Source: Deinococcus sp. (lineage in GTDB: Bacteria; Deinococcota; Deinococci; Deinococcales; Thermaceae). From it: DNA of 7,542 bases. Below, piece by piece: positions 1-7,542 of this stretch (its first letter is position 1; the number at the start of each line of letters is the position of its first letter). The stretch is from the NCBI GenBank assembly GCA_023382135.1, contig JAMCQK010000103.1, positions 1 through 7,542 of the forward strand. The letters run 5' to 3'. The position numbers and the translations under genes were made by a program. The notes beneath the pieces were generated by a model that had not been told where the DNA came from, searched no databases, and was given only the letters and a program-made list of their open reading frames with translations.

Positions 1-1
1 C

Positions 2-2182
2 ATCACGCTTGAGCGTTCCCATGGAACTACTGAGGAAATCGACGGCATCCTCAAAACATACATTCGTGGCGCAACCGAGAAGATTGCCGCACCCTGGGTT
101 CGCTCGGCTTTTGTGGACAACGCGGGGATTATTGATTTTGACGAGGAGTACGAGGTCTCGTTCAAGGTGGAAACCCACAACCACCCCTCGGCCATTGAGC
201 CTTTTGGCGGTGCCAACACCGGCGTGGGCGGCGTTATTCGCGATGTACTGGGAGTCTCCGCCAAGCCCATCGCCGCCACCGACGTACTCTGCTTTGGCCC
301 GCAAGAACTGGATATCCGTTCGCTGCCCGAAGGCGTTTTGCACCCCAGGCGGATCCAGGCGGGCGTAGTGGCGGGAATCGAAGATTACGGCAACAAGATT
401 GGCCTGCCCACGGTGAATGGGGCGGTGTTCTACGACCAGGGCTACACCGCAAACCCGCTGGTTTTTTGCGGCTGCGTGGGCCTTGCTCCCAAAAAGAGCC
501 ATCCAAGAAGCCCGCAGCCGGGTGACCGGGTAATTGTGCTTGGGGGGAGGACCGGGCGCGATGGCCTGCGGGGTGCCACTTTTTCGTCGATGACGATGGA
601 CGCCGGGACGGGCGAGGTGGCGGGGGCGTCGGTGCAGATCGGCGACCCCATTACCGAAAAGGGACTGGTTGAAGTTGTGGTGCGTGCGCGTGACCAGAAG
701 TTGTATCACGCCATTACCGACTGCGGCGCGGGCGGGCTTTCCTCGGCGGTGGGCGAGATGGCCAGTGAGACCGGCGCAGTGGTAGACCTCGAGGCCGTCC
801 CCCTCAAGTACCCGGGGCTTGCCCCCTGGGAGATCTGGCTTTCGGAAGCCCAGGAGCGCATGGTGCTGGCGGTACCGCCGGAAAACTTAGGCGCGCTCGC
901 GTCTCTCTGCAACATCTTCAATGTGGAGCTCAGCGATATTGGTGAGTTCAACGCCAGCGGAAAACTGGTGGTCCGCTTCGCCGGGCGCGAGGTGCTAAAC
1001 CTGGAAAACACTTTCCTGCACCAAGGCATCCCGCGCCGCCACCTGCAGGCTGAACTTCCGGAAAAAACCAGTGAGGCCACAGTCAAAAATGATTGGACCA
1101 TTGATTCATCGCGCTTTGGGCATATATTGCTCGACCTGCTACGCCACCCCAACATCGCGTCGAAAGAAGCCATCATCCGCGTTTACGACCACGAGGTGCA
1201 AGGTGGAACCGCGGTAAAGCCGCTTACCGGCGTGATGAACGATGGCCCCTCCGATGCCGCCGTGATCAAACCCATGGGCACCAAGGGCATGACGGGAATT
1301 GTCCTTTCCAACGGGGCAAGCCCGGAGTATGGAAAATTTGACCCCTACCACATGGCTGTAGCGGCGCTGGATGAAGCGGTCCGCAACGCCGTCGCGGTGG
1401 GCGCCGACCCGGCGCGCATTGCGGTGCTGGATAACTTCTGTTGGGGCGACCCGTTACGAAAAGAAACCCTGGGCGCGCTGGTGGAAGCCGCGCGGGGTTG
1501 TCACGACGCGGCCCTGCACTATGGCACCCCGTTCATCTCCGGCAAAGACTCGCTCAATAACGAGTACCTGGGTGCGGACGGCAGACGCCACGCCATTCCG
1601 CACACGCTGCTGATCTCGGCGATTGGCATCATTCACGATGTCACCAAAGCCGTGACCTCGGACCTAAAAGAACCAGGAAGTTTGCTGTACCTTGTCGGCC
1701 AGCATCAAAAAGCGTTTGGCGGAAGCCATTTTTCCCTTGTCGCGGGCGGCGCTTTTTCCGGTCAGGTCCCAGGCATTTCGCACCAAGCCCCAGGCGTGTA
1801 CCGGGCGTTGCAGCAAGCAATTGAGAAAAGCTTGGTGCGTTCGTGCCACGATCTTTCCGAAGGCGGCCTGGCGGTTACGGTGGCGGAGATGTGCATTGGC
1901 GGAAGGCTCGGGGCCAGGCTTTCACTGGAAGATTCGGAGGTTCTTGCTTTGTTGTTTGGAGAAACCAACGGCTGCCTGGTCTGCGAAGTGCGGGAGCAGG
2001 ACGGCCCGCAGTTTGAGTCTCTCTTTGCCGGACTGCCTATCCAGCAAATTGGCGCGGTACAGCCGGAAACGCTGGTGGTGCAAAGCGCGAAGAACGAAGA
2101 GCTTTTTTCCTTGGATGTGACAGCTTTGGTTGCGGCCTGGACCCGCCAGGCCAGCCGCGCGGCGGCGGGCGGTTCGCTATGA
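2..2182 (+). CDS. purL: Phosphoribosylformylglycinamidine synthase, PurL synthetase subunit (PurSL-like), 5' partial
   Basis: This is the ATP-dependent synthetase subunit of FGAM synthase. It converts FGAR to FGAM in the cytoplasm, using ammonia delivered by the PurQ glutaminase. The frame is open from the left edge (first full codon at base 2), giving 726 visible residues; the true start lies upstream. Family motifs in order are KVETHNHPSAIEPFGGANTG (about 164-223), GGRTGRDGLRGATF (about 543-584), DCGAGGLSSAVGEMA (about 719-763), SEAQERM (about 842-862), GTAVKPLTG (about 1205-1231), GPSDAAVIKP (about 1244-1273) and CHDLSEGGLAVTVAEM (about 1845-1892). The VLHPRR segment and the residues around APWVRSAF before the HNHPS motif resemble the roughly 950-residue PurSL-type proteins more than the 740-residue Bacillus PurL or the 1300-residue proteobacterial enzyme. 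By that comparison some 200 or more N-terminal residues, possibly with a fused PurS domain, are missing; this is inferred. No glutaminase domain is attached, consistent with the separate purQ that follows. Its TGA overlaps the purQ ATG by 4 bases. Function is very secure; the PurSL subtype is likely. Confidence 0.96.
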   Translation: MTLERSHGTTEEIDGILKTYIRGATEKIAAPWVRSAFVDNAGIIDFDEEYEVSFKVETHNHPSAIEPFGGANTGVGGVIRDVLGVSAKPIAATDVLCFGPQELDIRSLPEGVLHPRRIQAGVVAGIEDYGNKIGLPTVNGAVFYDQGYTANPLVFCGCVGLAPKKSHPRSPQPGDRVIVLGGRTGRDGLRGATFSSMTMDAGTGEVAGASVQIGDPITEKGLVEVVVRARDQKLYHAITDCGAGGLSSAVGEMASETGAVVDLEAVPLKYPGLAPWEIWLSEAQERMVLAVPPENLGALASLCNIFNVELSDIGEFNASGKLVVRFAGREVLNLENTFLHQGIPRRHLQAELPEKTSEATVKNDWTIDSSRFGHILLDLLRHPNIASKEAIIRVYDHEVQGGTAVKPLTGVMNDGPSDAAVIKPMGTKGMTGIVLSNGASPEYGKFDPYHMAVAALDEAVRNAVAVGADPARIAVLDNFCWGDPLRKETLGALVEAARGCHDAALHYGTPFISGKDSLNNEYLGADGRRHAIPHTLLISAIGIIHDVTKAVTSDLKEPGSLLYLVGQHQKAFGGSHFSLVAGGAFSGQVPGISHQAPGVYRALQQAIEKSLVRSCHDLSEGGLAVTVAEMCIGGRLGARLSLEDSEVLALLFGETNGCLVCEVREQDGPQFESLFAGLPIQQIGAVQPETLVVQSAKNEELFSLDVTALVAAWTRQASRAAAGGSL

Positions 2183-2928
2183 AGCCCAGGGCACTGATAC
2201 TGCATGCCAGCGGCACCAACCGCGACCTCGAGGCCGCCCAAGCCTTCCAACTATCAGGCGCCGACACCGAGATCGTCCATGTAAATCAACTGCGAAACAA
2301 AGAGAGGCGCTGGCCGGATTACCAGATTCTGGTAATTCCCGGCGGCTTTTCCTATGCCGATGCCTTGGGCGCGGGGCGGCTCTTGGCGCTCGACCTTAAA
2401 AGCTATTTCGCCGACGAGGTGAAAGCCTTTGTGGCAAGCGGCAAGCCTGTGATTGGCATCTGTAACGGATTTCAGGCGCTGGTAAAAGCGGGGATTCTGC
2501 CTGGAAACGTCAAGGCCACGCTCACCTTCAACGCCCAAGGCCGCTTTGAGTGCCGTTGGGTTACGCTCAGGCCGGGCTCGAAAAAATGCCTCTGGACAAA
2601 GAACCTAAGCGAACCCATCTACTGCCCGGTGGCCCACGGCGAGGGTAATTTTCAAGTTGCTGATTCCTCGGCGCTCGATTCGCTCAAGCAGCATGACCAA
2701 ATTGCGCTTACCTACGCAGGCAAAGAGTATCCGGACAATCCCAACGGCTCGGTAGCGGGCATCGCGGGTATCTGCAACATACAAGGAAACGTGCTGGGCC
2801 TGATGCCACACCCGGAGGATCATGTGTTTTCCTACCAGCATCCGCGTTTTTCTCGTGGCGAACGCGGAAATTTGGGACTGGCGCTTTTTCGGTCCGGGGT
2901 TCTACACGCCAGGGAGCTGGCACGCTAG
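2179..2928 (+). CDS. purQ: Phosphoribosylformylglycinamidine synthase, glutamine amidotransferase subunit PurQ
   Basis: This is the class I glutaminase subunit of FGAM synthase. It hydrolyses glutamine and passes ammonia to PurL. The protein has 249 residues with a complete Cys-His-Glu triad. The nucleophile is Cys95 in GICNGFQAL, after the oxyanion-type PGGFSYAD motif (residues 54-61). His211 and Glu213 lie in LMPHPEDH. The PVAHGEGNF motif (150-158) is also typical of PurQ. It is somewhat longer than Bacillus PurQ (about 227 residues). Its HPEDHVFSYQHPRF tail differs from the common HPERA ending and resembles what I recall of PurQ partners of PurSL-type enzymes. The start is the ATG inside an ATGA overlap with the purL stop. 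No good Shine-Dalgarno lies upstream, so translation probably depends on ribosomes finishing purL, which would help keep the two subunits balanced. Confidence 0.96.
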   Translation: MKPRALILHASGTNRDLEAAQAFQLSGADTEIVHVNQLRNKERRWPDYQILVIPGGFSYADALGAGRLLALDLKSYFADEVKAFVASGKPVIGICNGFQALVKAGILPGNVKATLTFNAQGRFECRWVTLRPGSKKCLWTKNLSEPIYCPVAHGEGNFQVADSSALDSLKQHDQIALTYAGKEYPDNPNGSVAGIAGICNIQGNVLGLMPHPEDHVFSYQHPRFSRGERGNLGLALFRSGVLHARELAR

Positions 2929-2929
2929 C

Positions 2930-2934
2930 GAGGA
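2930..2934 (+). promoter_or_regulatory. Ribosome binding site for purC
   Basis: GAGGA lies 5 bases before the purC ATG at 2940, within the 11-base gap after purQ. It supports that start. Confidence 0.7.
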
Positions 2935-2939
2935 CAACT

Positions 2940-3923
2940 ATGGTTGCAAAAGAGCAGATACACAAAGAACTTTCACGGGCGCTAAAGGAAACCAATCTTC
3001 CGCTTGCCGAAAAGCGCGAAGGCAAAGTGCGCGATTCCTACGCGCTTCCGGGTGGCCGAAGGCTCTTCGTGACCACCGACAGGCTTTCGGCTTTTGACCG
3101 GGTTCTGGCGGCGGTGCCGTACAAAGGCCAGGTGCTTAACCAGCTTTCGGCCTGGTGGTTTCAGCAGACCAAAGACATTATCCCCAATCACCTGGTGAGT
3201 GTTCCTGACCCCAGTGCCGTGGTGGGCCTCGAGGCCTCCCCTTTCCCCGTTGAGGTGATCGTTCGCGGCTACATCACTGGCGTAACTTCCACCGCGCTCT
3301 GGTACCGCTACTCCCAGGGCGAAAGAGAAATCTACGGCTATCATTTTCCAGATGGCCTCAAGAAAAACGCCGAGCTTCCTGCGCCCATCATCACCCCTAC
3401 CACCAAAGGCGGCCCCACCGGACACGACGAACGGCTCACCTGCGCCGAAGTAACTGATAAGGGACTCCTCGATAAAAAAACTTGGGATACCATCCAAATA
3501 GCCGCTATCGCAATTTTCAAACACGGACAAGAGATCGCCAGCAAAGCCGGTCTAATTCTGGTGGACACCAAGTACGAGTTCGGCAGAGCGCCGGATGGCC
3601 GCGTGATTCTAATTGACGAGGTACACACGCCGGACTCCTCGCGGTTTTGGAAAGCAGATACTTACGCTGCACGGTTTGAGAAAGGGGAGGAGCCGGAAAA
3701 CTTCGATAAAGAGTTCGTGCGCTTGGCATACGCCGAAAAAGGCTATCGCGGGGATGGCGAACCGCCAGCGATGCCGGATGACTTGTGGGTAAAAGCCAGC
3801 GAGCGATACATCTCTATCTATGAAATGCTTACTGGGGAAACCTTCGTGCCGGGAGAGTACCCGGTGGAGCCAAGGATGCTGAGAAACCTGCGCGCCGCGG
3901 GGCTACTAGCCGGCTCGCGCTGA
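2940..3923 (+). CDS. purC: Phosphoribosylaminoimidazole-succinocarboxamide synthase (SAICAR synthetase)
   Basis: PurC condenses CAIR with aspartate, using ATP, to give SAICAR in the step directly after PurE. The product has 327 residues. Visible family motifs are GKVRD (28-32) near the N-terminal nucleotide-binding region, TTDRLSAFDRVL (45-56), the VEVIVRGYITG segment (104-114), and the two classical signatures VDTKYEFG (208-215) and IDEVHTPDSSRFW (225-237). At 327 residues it is the long form, closer in length and motifs to yeast Ade1 and many bacterial homologues than to the roughly 240-residue E. coli enzyme. It follows purQ by 11 bases and precedes purE by about 28, so the enzymes of two consecutive steps are encoded side by side. 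I see no truncation or missing key motif. Confidence 0.96.
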   Translation: MVAKEQIHKELSRALKETNLPLAEKREGKVRDSYALPGGRRLFVTTDRLSAFDRVLAAVPYKGQVLNQLSAWWFQQTKDIIPNHLVSVPDPSAVVGLEASPFPVEVIVRGYITGVTSTALWYRYSQGEREIYGYHFPDGLKKNAELPAPIITPTTKGGPTGHDERLTCAEVTDKGLLDKKTWDTIQIAAIAIFKHGQEIASKAGLILVDTKYEFGRAPDGRVILIDEVHTPDSSRFWKADTYAARFEKGEEPENFDKEFVRLAYAEKGYRGDGEPPAMPDDLWVKASERYISIYEMLTGETFVPGEYPVEPRMLRNLRAAGLLAGSR

Positions 3924-3940
3924 AAGGGATATGGTCATTA

Positions 3941-3945
3941 AGGAG
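3941..3945 (+). promoter_or_regulatory. Ribosome binding site that decides the purE start
   Basis: AGGAG lies 6 bases before the ATG at 3952. An upstream in-frame ATG at 3931 has its purine-rich AAAGGG only 2 bases away, which is too close. Starting at 3931 would add seven residues before the conserved N-terminus of PurE. The 3952 start is preferred. Confidence 0.75.
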
Positions 3946-3951
3946 CATGCG

Positions 3952-4434
3952 ATGAAGCCGCTGGTGGTCATTCTGATGGGTTCCAAGGCCGATGAGCCCC
4001 ACTGCCGGAAGATTGCCGAAGCCGCGCGAGAGCTTGGCCTGGATGTGGAGATGTGCGTAGGCTCGGCGCATAAAACCGCCGAACACGTGCTGGCAATCTT
4101 GAGAAACTATGAAGCCGATTCCCGGCCCAAGGTCTACATCACCGTAGCCGGAAGAAGCAACGCGCTCTCTGGTTTTGTCGATGGGGCCGTGAGTTCTCCG
4201 GTTATCGCCTGCCCGCCTCCTTCCGAGACTTTCGCTCTGGCGGATATCTGGTCCTCGTTGCGCATGCCTTCTGGCGTTGCGCCTGCGGTGGTCGTCGAGC
4301 CCGCTAACGCGGCGCTTCTGGCCGCCAAAATTCTGGCGCTTACCGATTCCTCTCTACGGGAAAAAGTCGGGGCCTTTCAAAAAGCGCAGGCCGAAAAAAT
4401 TCTGGCCGACAACCAGGAGCTAAAAGGGAAGTAA
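3952..4434 (+). CDS. purE: Class II PurE, phosphoribosylaminoimidazole (AIR) carboxylase
   Basis: The product has 160 residues from ATG 3952 (167 if the in-frame ATG at 3931 were used). PurE enzymes form CAIR. Class I, usual in bacteria, rearranges N5-CAIR made by PurK. Class II, known from animals (the PurE half of PAICS) and Treponema, carboxylates AIR directly with CO2. The visible residues fit class II. There is SAHK (38-41) where class I has SAHR, VAGRSNALSGFVDG (65-78) where class I has an AGGAAHLPGM-like loop, CPPPSETFALADIWSSLRMPSG (87-108) resembling the CPP...WSSLRLPSG of animal PAICS, and EPANAALLAAKILAL (116-130) near the C-terminus. The N-terminal MGSKADEPHC also matches the class II pattern (MGSTSD..HC) better. 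No purK is present in the window, in agreement. It sits between purC and purF, and its TAA overlaps the purF ATG by one base. The PurE family is certain and class II is strongly supported by motifs; direct CO2 use is inferred. Confidence 0.94.
   Translation: MKPLVVILMGSKADEPHCRKIAEAARELGLDVEMCVGSAHKTAEHVLAILRNYEADSRPKVYITVAGRSNALSGFVDGAVSSPVIACPPPSETFALADIWSSLRMPSGVAPAVVVEPANAALLAAKILALTDSSLREKVGAFQKAQAEKILADNQELKGK
4425..4430 (+). promoter_or_regulatory. Ribosome binding site for purF
   Basis: The purine-rich AGGGAA, inside the last codons of purE, lies 3 bases before the purF ATG at 4434 (its AGGG core is 5 bases away). Together with the 1-base TAATG overlap it suggests translational coupling to purE. 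Confidence 0.5.
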
Positions 4435-5867
4435 TGTTCGAGCCCGCCAATTTCGCCACCGAAAACGATAACCCGCGCGAAGCCTGCGGCGTGCTGGGAA
4501 TTTCCGCACCGGGTGAAGACGTGGCGCGCATGGCTTTCTTCGGGCTCTTCGCTTTGCAGCACCGCGGGCAGGAGGCCGCTGGCATCGCCGTATCCGATGG
4601 CCACACGGTGCGCATGCATAAGGAGACGGGCCTGGTCTCCATGGTGTTCACACCGGAAAGCCTGGCGCCGCTCAAGGGCAAGTTCGCCATCGGGCATACG
4701 CGTTATTCCACCACCGGCTCCTCCTCGCTCAGGAACGCCCAGCCTTTCTTGATCGAAACCTTGCTGGGGCCTTTGGCGGCCGCCCACAACGGCAACCTGG
4801 TAAACATCGCCGAGCTGCGGCAGGAGCTTTTACAAAGGGGCACTGGGCTTTCTTCCTCCACCGATTCCGAAGTAATCACCATGATGCTCGCGGGCGCTGT
4901 GGGCGCCACCTGGCCCGAGCGCATCCAAAACGTAATGCCGCGTTGGCAAGGGGCCTACTCGCTGGTGCTGCTCACGCGGGATGGCGTGTATGCCGTGCGC
5001 GACCCCTGGGGCTTCCGGCCCTTGTCGGTGGGAAGGCTTCCGGCGGGCGGGTACGTGGCGGCTTCCGAGTGGGGCGCACTGCACACGCTCGGCTGCGTGG
5101 ATATCCACGAGGTGGAACCGGGGGAGATTATCGCGGTGGGGGAGAAAGGCCTCGAGTCCATCCAGGGCATGGCCCCGGCGCCCAAGCTGGCCCTCTGCAC
5201 CTTCGAGCACATCTACTTCTCCCGGCCCGACAACGTCTGGGACGGGCAGAATATCCACCTCGTGCGCCAACGCCTTGGCGAAGAGCTGGCCAGGGAGTCC
5301 AAGGTGGAGGCCGATGTGGTAATCCCCATGCCAGACTCTTCCATTCCAGCGGCTATCGGCTACGCCAGGGTTTCTGGCATCCCTTACAACGACGGCTTTA
5401 TCAAGAACCGCTACATTGGCCGCACCTTCATCCAGCCTACCGACTCGCTGCGCAAACAGGGCGTGGCCCTCAAGTTCAACGTGCTGCCGGAGAACGTGCG
5501 TGATAAGCGGGTGGTGGTGATCGACGACAGCATCGTGCGCGGAAACACTTCCGGGCCGCTGGTACGAATGCTGAAGGAGGCGGGCGCAAAAGAAATTCAC
5601 CTCTGCATCACCTGCCCACCCATCCGTCACGCGTGTTACATGGGGGTGGATATGGGCCTCGAGGCCGACCTGATCGCCAACCGGCTGGGCGTGGAGGAAA
5701 TGGCCGCGCGTTTCGGCTGTGACTCGCTTTCGTTCCTCTCGCTCGAAGGCATGATGAAAGCCATCGGCAGAAAATCCGGCTACTGCAACGCCTGCTTCAC
5801 CGGCGCTTATCCCTTCCCGGTGGACCTGGAGCACACCAAGACCGGCTTTGAAAAAGCCATCTCTTAA
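4434..5867 (+). CDS. purF: Amidophosphoribosyltransferase (glutamine PRPP amidotransferase), propeptide and Fe-S type
   Basis: PurF catalyses the committed step: PRPP plus glutamine gives phosphoribosylamine. The protein has 477 residues. An N-terminal Ntn-type glutaminase domain carries the nucleophile Cys18 in ACGVLG, so a 17-residue propeptide must be removed to expose it. HTRYSTTG (88-95), HNGNL (118-122) and STDSE (142-146) are the glutaminase-site motifs. The C-terminal phosphoribosyltransferase domain has the PRPP loop VVVIDDSIVRGNTS (360-373) and RYIGRTFIQP (326-335). Four cysteines match the Bacillus-type 4Fe-4S ligands: Cys255 (before TFEHIYFSRP), Cys401 (HACYMGVDM), and Cys451 with Cys454 (YCNAC). 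The E. coli-type enzyme lacks both propeptide and cluster. In Bacillus the cluster makes the enzyme oxygen-sensitive, and PurF is feedback-inhibited by purine nucleotides; both are inferred here by family. It overlaps purE by 1 base and is 8 bases from the next gene, whose PurD domain uses its very unstable product. Confidence 0.97.
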   Translation: MFEPANFATENDNPREACGVLGISAPGEDVARMAFFGLFALQHRGQEAAGIAVSDGHTVRMHKETGLVSMVFTPESLAPLKGKFAIGHTRYSTTGSSSLRNAQPFLIETLLGPLAAAHNGNLVNIAELRQELLQRGTGLSSSTDSEVITMMLAGAVGATWPERIQNVMPRWQGAYSLVLLTRDGVYAVRDPWGFRPLSVGRLPAGGYVAASEWGALHTLGCVDIHEVEPGEIIAVGEKGLESIQGMAPAPKLALCTFEHIYFSRPDNVWDGQNIHLVRQRLGEELARESKVEADVVIPMPDSSIPAAIGYARVSGIPYNDGFIKNRYIGRTFIQPTDSLRKQGVALKFNVLPENVRDKRVVVIDDSIVRGNTSGPLVRMLKEAGAKEIHLCITCPPIRHACYMGVDMGLEADLIANRLGVEEMAARFGCDSLSFLSLEGMMKAIGRKSGYCNACFTGAYPFPVDLEHTKTGFEKAIS

Positions 5868-5869
5868 GG
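5866..5869 (+). promoter_or_regulatory. Ribosome binding site for the purD/purM fusion gene
   Basis: AAGG overlaps the purF TAA stop and lies 6 bases before the ATG at 5876. It supports that start, which gives the canonical PurD N-terminus. Confidence 0.65.
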
Positions 5870-5875
5870 TTCCTG

Positions 5876-7542
<1,667 letters not shown>

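Noticed and set aside
113..2182. A purL start at GTG 113
   Set aside because: The frame is open upstream to the window edge and encodes residues typical of PurL (APWVRSAF before the HNHPS motif), so GTG 113 is internal and the true start is outside the window.
2982..3530. A 182-codon minus-strand frame opposite purC
   Set aside because: There is no recognisable domain and no ribosome site in a sensible place, and the sense strand is fully explained by purC.
3890..3920. A GC-rich inverted repeat at the end of purC (GCGCG and CGCGC arms, inner GGCT/AGCC) as a possible terminator
   Set aside because: It lies inside purC coding sequence, the inner stem is only 4 base pairs, no T-run follows, and purE with a good ribosome site comes directly after. 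It is probably just GC-rich composition.
3931..3951. A purE start at the in-frame ATG 3931
   Set aside because: The purine-rich stretch before it is only 2 bases away, whereas ATG 3952 has AGGAG 6 bases upstream and begins directly at the conserved MKPLVVILMGS N-terminus.
4943..5503. A 186-codon plus-strand frame overlapping purF in another phase
   Set aside because: The translation is low-complexity, rich in Arg, Gly and Ala, with no family motif, while purF in the other frame is intact and conserved across the same bases.

Overview
The window is one uninterrupted, tightly packed plus-strand cluster for de novo purine (IMP) biosynthesis. The gene order is purL (5' end cut off) – purQ – purC – purE – purF – purD/purM, with the last gene running off the 3' edge. 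Junctions are a 4-base overlap, an 11-base gap, a gap of about 28 bases, a 1-base overlap and an 8-base gap. This strongly suggests a single transcript with translational coupling. No tRNA, rRNA, mobile element, CRISPR array, internal promoter or terminator is visible, and no stretch above 300 bases lacks a gene.

The organism is a bacterium, judged from the polycistronic layout and Shine-Dalgarno motifs, with a GC-rich genome (about 60% by eye). It is not a standard proteobacterium or Bacillus in this pathway. PurL is of the intermediate class with a separate PurQ glutaminase, and it looks like the PurSL-type proteins I associate with Dehalococcoides-like lineages. PurE has the class II (animal/spirochaete-type) signature instead of the usual bacterial class I. 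PurF is the propeptide-processed, 4Fe-4S type. The last gene is an in-frame PurD–PurM fusion, an arrangement best known from fungi (Ade5,7) and animals (GART). I cannot assign a phylum from this window; a deep-branching or candidate lineage is plausible but unproven.

The genes cooperate as follows. PurF makes phosphoribosylamine from PRPP and glutamine. The PurD half converts it to GAR. A GAR transformylase not seen here makes FGAR. PurL with PurQ makes FGAM, the PurM half cyclises that to AIR, class II PurE carboxylates AIR directly to CAIR, and PurC adds aspartate to give SAICAR. purB, purH, a GAR transformylase (purN or purT) and purK are absent from the window. The absence of purK is expected if PurE is class II.

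The most interesting points are the PurD–PurM fusion and the class II PurE next to PurC. Together they resemble the eukaryotic arrangement (GART and PAICS) inside a bacterial operon.
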